64,000 bases of DNA from Geobacteraceae bacterium (GTDB lineage Bacteria; Desulfobacterota; Desulfuromonadia; Geobacterales; Pseudopelobacteraceae): positions 1 through 64,000 of the forward strand of contig JADKKR010000009.1 of NCBI GenBank assembly GCA_016720395.1, given 5' to 3'. Shown here in pieces: positions 43,928-52,017 of the stretch. Both the position numbers and the translations under genes were made by a program. The notes below the pieces were generated by a model. It was not told where the DNA came from and did no database searches. It worked only from the letters and a program-made list of their open reading frames with translations. The stretch's first letter is position 1. The number at the start of each line of letters is the position of its first letter.

Positions 43928-45709
43928 CTAGATGGTTGCCTTCAACTCCTCGATCAACCCTCCCAGGAAGTCATATCCCTTCTGCCAGAAATCACCCGCC
44001 GTGATGTCGATGCCGGCCAGCCGTGCCGTATCGGCCGGCGAGAGAGCACCACCCGATTCCAGCAACTGGCGGTAGCCCGGTTTGAAGCTCTCCCCCTCTT
44101 CGCGGTACTTCTGGAACAGGGCCAGCACCAGCAGCTCTGCGAAGGTGTAGGAGTAGCAGTAGAAGCGACTGTGGATAAAGTGGCTGATGTAGCTCCAGCC
44201 CCATGTGTAGGCTGGGATCATCTCGACCGCATCACCGAAGAGTCGACCGTTCTCTTCCAGCCAGATCTCTCCGATCCGGTCGCTGGACAGCAGTCCGTTC
44301 TTCCTTTCGGCATGCAGTCGCAGTTCGAAGCGGGTCAGCACGGTCTGACGGAAGGTAGTGGCGATGATATCCTCGATCTTGGCGCAGAGCAGAGACCGTC
44401 GCACAACCGGGTCGTGCTCCTTGTCCAGCAGTTCCCGGGTAAGAAGCATCTCACCGAAAACCGAAGCGGTCTCTGCCAGGGGCAGGGGGGCATGGTAGTT
44501 AAGCATGCTCTGTTTCTGGGCAAGGACGAAATGCAGCCCGTGCCCGGCCTCGTGGGCGATAGTGGCCAGGTCTCGCAGGGTTCCGGTGAAGTTCAGCAGC
44601 AGGAATGGCGGTGCTTCGGGAGAGATGCCCATGGCAAAAGCTCCGCCCGATTTGCCGGTGCGCGGCATGACATCGACCCTGCGCTCATCGAAAAAGGCCG
44701 CGACGATCCGTCCTAACTCGGGATCGTAGGCAGCATAGGAGGCCACAACCATCTCACGGGCCTCGTCGAAGGTGTACTTCCGTTCGGATTCGACCACCGG
44801 CGCATAAACGTCGGTGTTGCGGATCCTCTCCATGCCCAGCATTTTGGCTTTGAGCCGGAAATATTCCTGAGCCAGTCCGAAATTGGCCTCGGTTACCGCC
44901 ATCAGGTGTTCGACCGCCTCATCGGGAATCTCGTTGCCGATGTTGGTCGGCTGGATCGGTGACGTGTAGCCACGCAGTTCCATCTCCTGTCCATGGTCAA
45001 GGGCCATGTTGTTGAAGACCGCATTGTAGACGATGCCGTTATCGCGGTGCTTCTCCAGGAAGGTTGTGAAGGCCCGGAAGCGGACATCAGGCGAGGTGTG
45101 GTGCAGCAGCGAAAGCAGTTCCTCTCCGGTGAAATCCTGCTCCTCCCCGTCCAGTTCCATGCGGTAGCTGAAAGAGGCCGACAGTTCGTCGAACAGCTTG
45201 ACGAAGGCACGCATACCGGTCAGTTCCTTGCGGGTGATCAGGCGTTCTTCGTTCTCCTTGAGGGTGAAAGGGTGATACTTGCGGATACCGGTCAGGAAAT
45301 GAACGTACTTCCCGGCCTCCGGCAGAGCGCAGATGGTTTCGAAGAGGCTGTCCGGCAGGTTCATCAGTTCCAGTTCAAAGAATAGCAGGTTCTGTGACAG
45401 GCGGTTTCCCAACTCAGAGCAGCGCTGGGAAAGTGCCAGGTACATCCCGTTGCCGGAATCGTCAGCAAACAGCAGGTGGGCGTAACAAAAGGCCTTGGAC
45501 ATTTTTACCTGCATGGCCTCGTATTCCTGTACTGCAGATAGAATAACATCAGGTTCAAGTTCTGCTGTTTTTTCAAAATATCGATCACGGAAATCTGCTG
45601 CCATGGTCTCAAAGGATGCCAGCTCAGATTCAAGCAGTTGTGAATCGGGGGCAGGGTAGAGCAGTGCGGTATTCCAGGTCAGGTCAGTGGTGGTCATCTT
45701 CGGCTCCAT
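43928..45709 (-). CDS. pepF: oligoendopeptidase F family M3 metallopeptidase
   Basis: 593 residues, the usual length. The zinc site HEAGH has H386, E387 and H390 in TIAHEAGHGLHFVLAQ. A downstream glutamate is in ETASVFGEMLL, and YTWGWSYISHFIHSRFYCYSYTF is the conserved C-terminal block. It cleaves short peptides in the cytoplasm. The gene is single and divergent from selC. I selected ATG 45709, which gives the normal PepF opening length; no competing start is better. Confidence 0.93.
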   Translation of the reverse strand: MEPKMTTTDLTWNTALLYPAPDSQLLESELASFETMAADFRDRYFEKTAELEPDVILSAVQEYEAMQVKMSKAFCYAHLLFADDSGNGMYLALSQRCSELGNRLSQNLLFFELELMNLPDSLFETICALPEAGKYVHFLTGIRKYHPFTLKENEERLITRKELTGMRAFVKLFDELSASFSYRMELDGEEQDFTGEELLSLLHHTSPDVRFRAFTTFLEKHRDNGIVYNAVFNNMALDHGQEMELRGYTSPIQPTNIGNEIPDEAVEHLMAVTEANFGLAQEYFRLKAKMLGMERIRNTDVYAPVVESERKYTFDEAREMVVASYAAYDPELGRIVAAFFDERRVDVMPRTGKSGGAFAMGISPEAPPFLLLNFTGTLRDLATIAHEAGHGLHFVLAQKQSMLNYHAPLPLAETASVFGEMLLTRELLDKEHDPVVRRSLLCAKIEDIIATTFRQTVLTRFELRLHAERKNGLLSSDRIGEIWLEENGRLFGDAVEMIPAYTWGWSYISHFIHSRFYCYSYTFAELLVLALFQKYREEGESFKPGYRQLLESGGALSPADTARLAGIDITAGDFWQKGYDFLGGLIEELKATI

Positions 45710-45808
45710 ATAAGTGATTAAGGTGTATGCGGCAGGATGCAGGCTATATTCTGTTCTGTTACTCTAGCAGAGCGGCAATATGTTAGGTGCAAAAAAGTCA
45801 TTGTTATG

Positions 45809-45814
45809 TATAAT
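45809..45814 (+). promoter_or_regulatory. -10 element upstream of selC
   Basis: A perfect TATAAT lies 17 nt before the tRNA. No good -35 is visible at the right spacing (the sequence there is ggtgca). Confidence 0.4.
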
Positions 45815-45830
45815 GCCGAAAAGGATTCAT

Positions 45831-45928
45831 GGAGGATCTTCGGTCGCTGGTGGGCTGCCCAGTCTTCAAAACTGGTGAGGGGGATGAGAAATCTCCCTGG
45901 CAGGTTCGATTCCTGTGATCTTCCGCCA
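45831..45928 (+). tRNA. selC: tRNA-Sec (anticodon TCA)
   Basis: 98 nt with the selenocysteine tRNA's features. The 8-bp acceptor stem (GGAGGATC with GATCTTCC) is followed by an encoded GCCA. The anticodon stem CCAGT/ACTGG holds the loop CTTCAAA with TCA at 45866-45868. There is a long variable arm (gagggggatgagaaatctccc) and a TTCGATT T loop. It reads UGA codons as selenocysteine with SelA, SelB and SelD, none of which is in the window. Confidence 0.96.
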
Positions 45929-45933
45929 CAATA

Positions 45934-45973
45934 CAACAAAGGCTTGCGCTCTTATCAGCGTAAGCCTTTGTTG
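45934..45973 (+). terminator. hairpin terminator after selC
   Basis: A 12-bp perfect stem (CAACAAAGGCTT with AAGCCTTTGTTG) encloses a 16-nt loop, starting 6 nt after the tRNA. There is no long T tract, so termination efficiency is uncertain; it may also end the small gene coming from the other side. Confidence 0.6.
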
Positions 45974-45996
45974 TTGAAATACAGTAAAAAAACTGT

Positions 45997-46206
45997 TTAC
46001 GACAGCAGTGACGTAAGTTTCCGGATATCTGACGGTGTCAGCTGCGACGGCCCTCTGTGTGTCTTTCGTACCGGATCGATACCGATCGTCACCCATCCCG
46101 AGCTGCGCTTGAACCTGGTTATTGTCCGTGACTCAATAAGCGGGTCAAGCATGCCGGGCTTAACAAAGTCCTGATGATTGTCGGGAAACATAATCTGTAT
46201 AAGCAT
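45997..46206 (-). CDS. small conserved-looking protein
   Basis: 69 residues from ATG 46206, with an AAGGTG ribosome site 8 nt upstream. The sequence opens MLIQIMFPDNHQDFVKPGML and has a central RSSGWVTIGIDPVRK. I recall short proteins of this type (FxRSSGWVTxGxDPxR) in Geobacter relatives, but there is no assigned function. No signal peptide or membrane span. It converges with selC. The region 46207-46365 between it and oleD shows no recognisable feature. Confidence 0.6.
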   Translation of the reverse strand: MLIQIMFPDNHQDFVKPGMLDPLIESRTITRFKRSSGWVTIGIDPVRKTHRGPSQLTPSDIRKLTSLLS

Positions 46207-46365
46207 GGCATCACCTTGTCGGAGCGACTAATCCCAATCAAAAACCGGTTCTCCACTGACTTGGTTGTATTTTAGATTAATAGTGTGCGTGCTTCAAGAA
46301 AAATATGGTCCAGGCATGATGCTTCCGGACTTACCGTTCGTTTGGTAACGTGATTGATAGCAGAA

Positions 46366-47361
46366 TCAGGGCTTGACAGTTGTCAGCCATTCACGCAACC
46401 GCTGCAGTCCTTCGTCAATGGTTACTTCCGGCTGGTAACCGAGGTCGCGCCGTGCGGCGCTGATGTCGAACCAGTGAGCAGTCGCCAGTTCGTGGGCTAC
46501 GAAGCGGGTCATGGGCGGTTCGCTGCCCAGGTGCAGCAGCCCCCAGACCCCTTCACAGATGCAGCCGGCCGTGTAGGCCAGGCCCGGCGAAATACTGCGG
46601 GTTACCGGTGGAATGTCGGCGGCGGCCAGTATGCGGTTGACCATCTCCCAGAGAGGGAGCGGCTGGCCGTTGGAGATGAAGTAGGCCCTGCCGGCAACCG
46701 GGCTTCCGGGTGCCAGACAGTCCGCAGCCTGCAGATGGGCACGGGCGGCGTTGTCCACGTAGACCGTATCCACCAGATTGGGGTGGCTGCCGATGCGGCG
46801 CAGTCTGCCTGCGCGACCTTTGGCCACGATGCGCGGAACCAGGTGGTTGTCCCCCGGTCCCCAGATCAGATGCGGCCGCAGGGCAATGGTGGCCAAGCCG
46901 GGTGAATCAGCGGCCAGCACCATCTGTTCGGCCAGGGCCTTGGTTGCAGGGTAATGGGCCTCGTAGGATGCCGGGTAGGGAATGGATTCATCACCGCCTT
47001 CAACATCGCTGCCGTCGAAGACCACACTGGGTGAGCTGGTGTAGACCAGGCGTCCGATGCCGTTGATCCGGCAGGCGTCCAGGATGTGTGCGGTACCGAG
47101 TACGTTGGCTTGGTGAAAATCCCTGTAATCTCCCCAGATGCCGGCTTTGGCCGCCACGTGGAAGACTGTGTCGCACCCGTGAGCAGCGGCAATGACGGCA
47201 TCCCGATCAGCCAGGTCGCCGAGCGCCTGTTCGACCCCGAGGGCGGACAGTGCGGGATAGGCGGCACGGGAGAAGCTGCGCACCTCGTCGCCCCGCTCAC
47301 GCAGCATGCGAACGATCACGCCACCAAGAAATCCGCCTCCGCCTGTCACCAGTGCCTTCAT
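46366..47361 (-). CDS. oleD: OleD-type NADPH-dependent 2-alkyl-3-oxoacyl reductase
   Basis: A 331-residue extended short-chain dehydrogenase. The dinucleotide motif TGGGGFLGG is at residues 6-14, and the catalytic set is S110 (YTSSPSVVF), Y137 and K141 (YPATKALAEQ). OleD reduces the 2-alkyl-3-keto acid made by OleA to the 3-hydroxy acid. Assignment rests on fold plus position: its start overlaps the oleC stop by 4 nt and oleA and oleB are in the same run. It could otherwise pass for a generic 3-beta-HSD-like epimerase. It is the last gene of the locus. Confidence 0.9.
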   Translation of the reverse strand: MKALVTGGGGFLGGVIVRMLRERGDEVRSFSRAAYPALSALGVEQALGDLADRDAVIAAAHGCDTVFHVAAKAGIWGDYRDFHQANVLGTAHILDACRINGIGRLVYTSSPSVVFDGSDVEGGDESIPYPASYEAHYPATKALAEQMVLAADSPGLATIALRPHLIWGPGDNHLVPRIVAKGRAGRLRRIGSHPNLVDTVYVDNAARAHLQAADCLAPGSPVAGRAYFISNGQPLPLWEMVNRILAAADIPPVTRSISPGLAYTAGCICEGVWGLLHLGSEPPMTRFVAHELATAHWFDISAARRDLGYQPEVTIDEGLQRLREWLTTVKP

Positions 47362-48992
47362 AGCTGTCCCTTAGCCCAGACCGCCAGCTTCTCGCGGAAG
47401 ATCTTGGCATTGTGGCGGATATCCACCGGGAAGGCCGGATGGAAGAGGATCTCGCTGATCCCCTGCGTAGAGGGAAAGGCTCTGCCGATCTCCAGCAGCT
47501 CTTTACGAATCTGTTCCTTTCCGCTCGTGCTGCAGCTATTTTCCAGTTCCACGCAGAGGACCGGTTGGACAGTTCCGCGCTTGTTCACACCGACCAGCGC
47601 CGTGCGGAAGACCGCCGGATGGGTGTTGAAGACGCCTTCAACCGGGATGGTGTAGAGTGTGCCCTGCGGCGTAACCACGCGGTGGGCCTTGCGGCCGCAG
47701 AACCAGACCCGACCGGCCTCGTCCCGGTAGCCCACGTCACCCATGCGGTGCCAGATGCCGCCGGCCGGATCGGGAATCTTGGCCAGGCGAGTTGCCTCGG
47801 GGCGGTTCAGGTAGGCGTTGCTGACCTGAGGACCGCGCACGGCAATCTCACCGATGGCCCCGGCGGGAAGCGGCAGGTCGTCGCTCCACTGGCTGATGGG
47901 TGTGTCGCTGATCGGGATGATCTTCAGGGAGATGCCGGCCACCGGTCGACCGATGCAGATCCCGTGACCTTCGCCGGTCAGGCGGCCGGTCCCGCTCAGG
48001 ATTTCGCGGCTGCCGATGGAGCAGACCGGCAGTGCCTCGGTGGCTCCATAAGGGGTGAAGATCTCGGCATCATCAGCGAGCAGCCTTGAAAACCGCTCCA
48101 GCACGGAGGCCGGAACCGGCGCACCGGCTGATATAACCCGTTTCAGCCCGTCAAGTTTGATAGCGTGTTTCTCGGCATAGCGCCCGACCCGGTTGAGCAG
48201 GGCCGGTGAGCCGAACATGGTGGTGGCGGAGTACTCTGCTGCCGGACCGAGGATACGCCGGGGATCGACGGTCCCCGGGCGTGTGAAGTCCATCCGGGGA
48301 ATGACTGCCGTCATGCCGAGGGCCGGTGCGAACAGGGCGAACAGGGGGAAAGTGGGCAGGTCGATCTCACCGGGGCGGATGTCATACATCTCGCGCAGGG
48401 CCTCCACCTGGGCGGCAAAGGTGCCGTGGGTGTAGATGGCCCCCTTGGGTGGGCCGGTGCTGCCGCTGGTGAAGAGGATGGCGGCAATCTCGTTGCGACG
48501 GGTTTCGGCAGCCGTGAAGGGACTGCCCGGCGCGCATGTGCGAAGTTCATCCAGCGGGATTCCGCCCCAGATCCGACCGCCGCCGACGGTCACCAGGATC
48601 TTGATAGATTCTTTTCCCCAGCCGAGCAGGCGCCGTGCCAGGTGCGCCTTGGGGATGCCGATGAAGGCCTCCGGTTCCGCCTCAGCCAGGCAACCTTTCA
48701 TGTTCTTCGCCCCGATGCCTGGATCGATAAAGACCGGCACTGCCCCTGCCTTGAAGAGTGCGAAAGTCAGTGCGAAAAGCTCCGGCGACGGCGGCACCAA
48801 CAGCGCTACTCGTGTACCGCGCACGATCCCGATCGTCCCCAGTCCTGCCGCAATGCGGTCGCTGTCCCTGTCCAGTTCCCGGAAAGAGAGCGCGCGCCCT
48901 TCCTGGGGGAATATGATGGCAGGGGTATCCGGCTGTATAGCGGCCATCTCGGTCAGTGGGCGGGAGATGTTGACGATATCGGTGCGGGGCAT
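47358..48992 (-). CDS. oleC: OleC-type beta-lactone synthetase (AMP-ligase fold)
   Basis: A 544-residue member of the acyl-adenylate superfamily. The phosphate loop is at residues 174-184 (FTSGSTGPPKG), with later TPYGATEALP and the WHRMGDVGYRDEAGRVWFCG adenylate block. In characterised ole systems OleC converts the 2-alkyl-3-hydroxy acid to a cis beta-lactone using ATP. The length and the overlap with oleD support OleC rather than a fatty acyl-CoA ligase. It is separated from oleB by the TraT-like gene. Confidence 0.92.
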   Translation of the reverse strand: MPRTDIVNISRPLTEMAAIQPDTPAIIFPQEGRALSFRELDRDSDRIAAGLGTIGIVRGTRVALLVPPSPELFALTFALFKAGAVPVFIDPGIGAKNMKGCLAEAEPEAFIGIPKAHLARRLLGWGKESIKILVTVGGGRIWGGIPLDELRTCAPGSPFTAAETRRNEIAAILFTSGSTGPPKGAIYTHGTFAAQVEALREMYDIRPGEIDLPTFPLFALFAPALGMTAVIPRMDFTRPGTVDPRRILGPAAEYSATTMFGSPALLNRVGRYAEKHAIKLDGLKRVISAGAPVPASVLERFSRLLADDAEIFTPYGATEALPVCSIGSREILSGTGRLTGEGHGICIGRPVAGISLKIIPISDTPISQWSDDLPLPAGAIGEIAVRGPQVSNAYLNRPEATRLAKIPDPAGGIWHRMGDVGYRDEAGRVWFCGRKAHRVVTPQGTLYTIPVEGVFNTHPAVFRTALVGVNKRGTVQPVLCVELENSCSTSGKEQIRKELLEIGRAFPSTQGISEILFHPAFPVDIRHNAKIFREKLAVWAKGQL

Positions 48993-49066
48993 TTTTTATC
49001 CTGGGTTTAACAGCCTTGATCGGTGAGCACGTGGCGAACCAATAGGAGCACCTCAACACGGTCAGG

Positions 49067-49837
49067 TTACAAAAAGTTGGCTATAGAGTCAGCTAGTTGT
49101 TCCCTGATCTGTCTGCTGGCTTCTGTTTCATCAATATTGGTCTGAACTGCTTCGACTACAATGCGTGTCTGGGTCTTCTTGTGGTTGACGTTTTCGTTAT
49201 ATTCCAACGCACTTGATTCGCGCGTGCTTTGAGAGCCCGAACTGCTTGATGTGCCACGTGAACTGCTGTGCCCCTCTCCGCTTTTTACACCGAGCTGTTG
49301 TTCGGTTACGGAGCTCGTACGCCTGACAGCCATGTTCTTCAAAGGCTCCTCTATCTGGACATCAACAACACCATACCAAGTGTCGACCGTGACAAATATA
49401 CCCAGGAAACCCCCGACACCGGCACCGGCTGCTGCACCTACAGCAGCGCCACCGATACTCTGTGTTGCCAGACCGCCGATAAGCGCACCTCCAAAACCGC
49501 CGGCAATCGCACCTTCCTTCGACATCCCCTCCCTGGCTTTATCGAGATAAACGAAATTTACCAGGAGGCGTATGCCGGCTTCCTTGGCGTTTTTGGTAAC
49601 CTTGTACCCCTTGACGGCAAATTTCTGTGTGAGCAGCGCGTCAAAATCAATGTCCGGTTTTCCGGTCTGGTTAGAGACCCTCAGGTAGACCGGACGGTCA
49701 TCTATCGAATCGGGGCTGATGAAGACGGATTGCTGAAGCTGAAGCTGGGTCTCAAGATTGCGATGCTTGATGGCGGTACACCCGGACTGGGTGGCAAGTG
49801 CAATGAGTGCTGCAAACATGATGAGTGTGCTCTTCAT
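49067..49837 (-). CDS. TraT-family outer-membrane lipoprotein
   Basis: 256 residues from ATG 49837, which has AAGGAT 9 nt upstream and gives a normal lipoprotein signal peptide. An in-frame ATG at 49858 lies upstream of that site. The lipobox is TQSGC, with Cys about residue 20. The family's glycine-rich hydrophobic middle is present (GAIAGGFGGALIGGLA, then GGAAVGAAAGAGVGGFLG), followed by TWYGVVDVQIEE. A Ser-rich stretch near residue 200 is variable. Plasmid TraT blocks mating-pair formation and complement; chromosomal relatives have no clear role. It sits between oleB and oleC on their strand. Export or storage of hydrophobic product at the outer membrane is only a speculation from position. 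Confidence 0.85.
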   Translation of the reverse strand: MKSTLIMFAALIALATQSGCTAIKHRNLETQLQLQQSVFISPDSIDDRPVYLRVSNQTGKPDIDFDALLTQKFAVKGYKVTKNAKEAGIRLLVNFVYLDKAREGMSKEGAIAGGFGGALIGGLATQSIGGAAVGAAAGAGVGGFLGIFVTVDTWYGVVDVQIEEPLKNMAVRRTSSVTEQQLGVKSGEGHSSSRGTSSSSGSQSTRESSALEYNENVNHKKTQTRIVVEAVQTNIDETEASRQIREQLADSIANFL

Positions 49838-49926
49838 GGCGGTTAGATCCTTTTTCATGGAATGAAAGAGACGTACGTTCCAGGCAGATCAAAGTTTTCG
49901 TGTGTCCATCGGGGTGATGCGTGTTC

Positions 49927-50805
49927 CTATACTTTTGTTCGTTCAAGAAAAGCAGAAATCAAGGGTATGACATCTTCCCTGGCGTCTTCAAGGATATAAT
50001 GCCCGCAATCCGGGTAACTGTGAACCTCCGCATCGGGGAAGCGCTGCCGCCATTCGGTCAGGAAGTACCGGTCGAAGACGAAATCCAGCTCACCCCAGCA
50101 GATCAGCATCGGCAGACTGCTGAACTGACCGATCCCCTCGGATACGGTGCTGACCAGGTCATAGGCACGGTTGCCGGGCTGCAGTGGGATATCCTGCACG
50201 AAGCGGAGAGTGGCAATGCGGTTCTGCCAGGAATCGTAGGGGCGTTGGTAGAGGGAGCGCAGTTTGGCATTCATCGGGTTGCGTTTGCAACCCACATACG
50301 AGGCACCCATGCTGAAGGCGTTGAAACCACGAACCAGCAGTGTACCAAGCATTGTGTCACGGCAGATGCGCAGGCCGAGAGGGAAGGGCTTGCTCTTCGG
50401 CAGGTGGAAGGCCCCGGTGTTGAGGATCACCAGACGTCTGACCCGCTCGGGGTGGCGCACGGCGTAGGCCATGCCGATCATGCCGCCCCAGTCGTGGACC
50501 ACCAGAGTAATATTCTCCGTGATCCCCAACTGTTCCAGCAGATTTTCCAGGTCATCCACCCGGCGGGAGAGGGTGTAGTCGTAGCGGTCATCACCCGGCT
50601 TGTCCGACAGGCCGCAGCCGATGTGGTCCGGGACGATGCAACGGTAGCGGCCGCGCAGGGCCAGCACCAGGTTGCGGTAGTAGAACGACCAGGAAGGGTT
50701 GCCGTGCACCATCACCACCGGTGCGCCGATGCCCTCATCCAGGTAGTGGTAGGAGAGGCCATCCAGGTTGAGGTGTTTCCCGGTGAAGGGGTATTCTTTT
50801 TTCAA
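49927..50805 (-). CDS. oleB: OleB-type beta-lactone decarboxylase (alpha/beta hydrolase)
   Basis: A 292-residue alpha/beta hydrolase resembling haloalkane dehalogenases. The oxyanion HGNPSWSF is at residues 34-41. The nucleophile is Asp, D105 in VVHDWGGMIG, and the late His is in CGHYILEDA. OleB decarboxylates the beta-lactone to the cis-olefin. The Asp nucleophile and the neighbouring oleA, oleC and oleD favour OleB over a lipase or epoxide hydrolase. It is separated from oleA by the hairpin element. Confidence 0.9.
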   Translation of the reverse strand: MKKEYPFTGKHLNLDGLSYHYLDEGIGAPVVMVHGNPSWSFYYRNLVLALRGRYRCIVPDHIGCGLSDKPGDDRYDYTLSRRVDDLENLLEQLGITENITLVVHDWGGMIGMAYAVRHPERVRRLVILNTGAFHLPKSKPFPLGLRICRDTMLGTLLVRGFNAFSMGASYVGCKRNPMNAKLRSLYQRPYDSWQNRIATLRFVQDIPLQPGNRAYDLVSTVSEGIGQFSSLPMLICWGELDFVFDRYFLTEWRQRFPDAEVHSYPDCGHYILEDAREDVIPLISAFLERTKV

Positions 50806-50852
50806 TTCTTCGGTAATGCTCAGAACTATTCTCCCTTTTACTTAACTGATCA

Positions 50853-50971
50853 GAAACACAAAATTTGCGATGATAACAAGGCGGCAAGGAGTCGGCAGCC
50901 AGGGCCTAGCAGCGCTACTTCGAGCTTGACGGCGACGCGCCAAAGTCGTTAGCGCGCAAAGGTTGCGTTTC
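50853..50971. repeat. 119-bp hairpin (MITE-like) element
   Basis: The ends are imperfect inverted repeats (GAAACACAAAATTTGCG against GAAACGCAACCTTTGCG from the other side). Matching internal blocks (TAAC, GGCG, GTCG-type, TAGCAGCGC against TAGCGCTGC) continue to the centre. Its size and plan equal those of the element at 17241-17360, and the central AGCAGCGCT core is shared. It lies between oleA and oleB inside the operon. Confidence 0.7.
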
Positions 50972-50973
50972 CT

Positions 50974-52017
50974 CTACCATTCCATCCCCAGCATCAGACA
51001 GTTCAGCCCGCTGCCGATCCCCAGGAATGCCACCTTGTCTCCCACCTCGAGGATGTCGCGTTCATCGGCTATGGCAGCTGTCAGCGGCAGGGAAACGGTA
51101 CCCATGTTGCCCAGGTATTCATAGGTGGTGAAGTCCTTGTCAGCCGGGATGTCGAGAGTCTTGAGGATCGCGCTCTGATGGGCCGAGCCGACCTGGTGGC
51201 AGATGACCTGGTCCACATCCTCCGTGCGCCATCCCACCTGGGGCAGGAAGGCCTCCCAGGTGCGTCGTCCCAGTTCGACACCGTAGTTCATGACATTGAC
51301 CCCGTCGGTGGACATGGACTGGAGATAACCACCCTTGCCGTCCGGGGTGATGCCCCAGAGGCAGAGCCGGTGATGCTCCGGGGCGGTCTGTGTGATACCG
51401 CCCAGCAGACGCCTTCGTGATGGTCCGGAATAGGATCCGTCGGTCAAAAGGACCGCCACGGCGCCGGATCCGCCGGTGAGGGTGGCAAGCGAGGCGGCAA
51501 AGTGCTGCATGGTCCGTTCTTCCAGCATGCGGGCAATCATGATGTCGTTGATTTCACGGGCACTTTCACAGGAGACCACCAGTCCGGCCTTGATTTGACC
51601 GAGTTCGATACGGTTGGCCACGTCGAGGATGCCGTTCAGCACACCGAGGCAGGCATTGGAGAGATCGAACACGGCGGCTTTTCCGCCGACGCCCAGGCCA
51701 TTGGCAACACGGCAGGCGGTGGCAGGCTCGAACTGTTCCCGGCAGACGCCGGCGTATATCAGGGCTCCTATTTCGTCGGGAGCAACGCCGCTGGACAGCA
51801 ACACCTTCCTGGCGGCAGCGATGGCACCATGGGAGAGCGGATATCCCGGCTCCCACCAGCGGCGCTCGCGAATGCCGGTCAGGGCCTGCAACTGGCCCGG
51901 TGCGATGCGCAGGTATTTGTATAACGGCTCAAGCCGCGATTCCAGCTCGCTGGAGGTGACAACTACCGGCGCCAGTTCATATCCCAGGGCCTCTATGGTA
52001 ACTTTGCGGTACTTCAT
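50974..52017 (-). CDS. oleA: OleA-type head-to-head acyl condensing enzyme (thiolase/KAS III fold)
   Basis: 347 residues. Catalytic Cys is C123 in FDLSNACLGVLNG. A late His is in VDQVICHQVGSAHQ, with an Asn-type third residue in YEYLGNMGTVSLP. The ITGIRERRWWEPG and VTGGSGAVAVLL blocks are OleA-like. It condenses two fatty acyl groups, non-decarboxylatively in the known family, to a 2-alkyl-3-keto acid. Its ATG directly follows the stop of the PfaC-like gene with no gap, so the two are translationally linked. That link is the best evidence that the synthase feeds OleA. Confidence 0.93.
   Translation of the reverse strand: MKYRKVTIEALGYELAPVVVTSSELESRLEPLYKYLRIAPGQLQALTGIRERRWWEPGYPLSHGAIAAARKVLLSSGVAPDEIGALIYAGVCREQFEPATACRVANGLGVGGKAAVFDLSNACLGVLNGILDVANRIELGQIKAGLVVSCESAREINDIMIARMLEERTMQHFAASLATLTGGSGAVAVLLTDGSYSGPSRRRLLGGITQTAPEHHRLCLWGITPDGKGGYLQSMSTDGVNVMNYGVELGRRTWEAFLPQVGWRTEDVDQVICHQVGSAHQSAILKTLDIPADKDFTTYEYLGNMGTVSLPLTAAIADERDILEVGDKVAFLGIGSGLNCLMLGMEW

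Noticed and set aside
45737..46174. 145-codon plus-strand frame across selC
   Set aside because: It runs through the tRNA and its hairpin and has no recognisable protein features.
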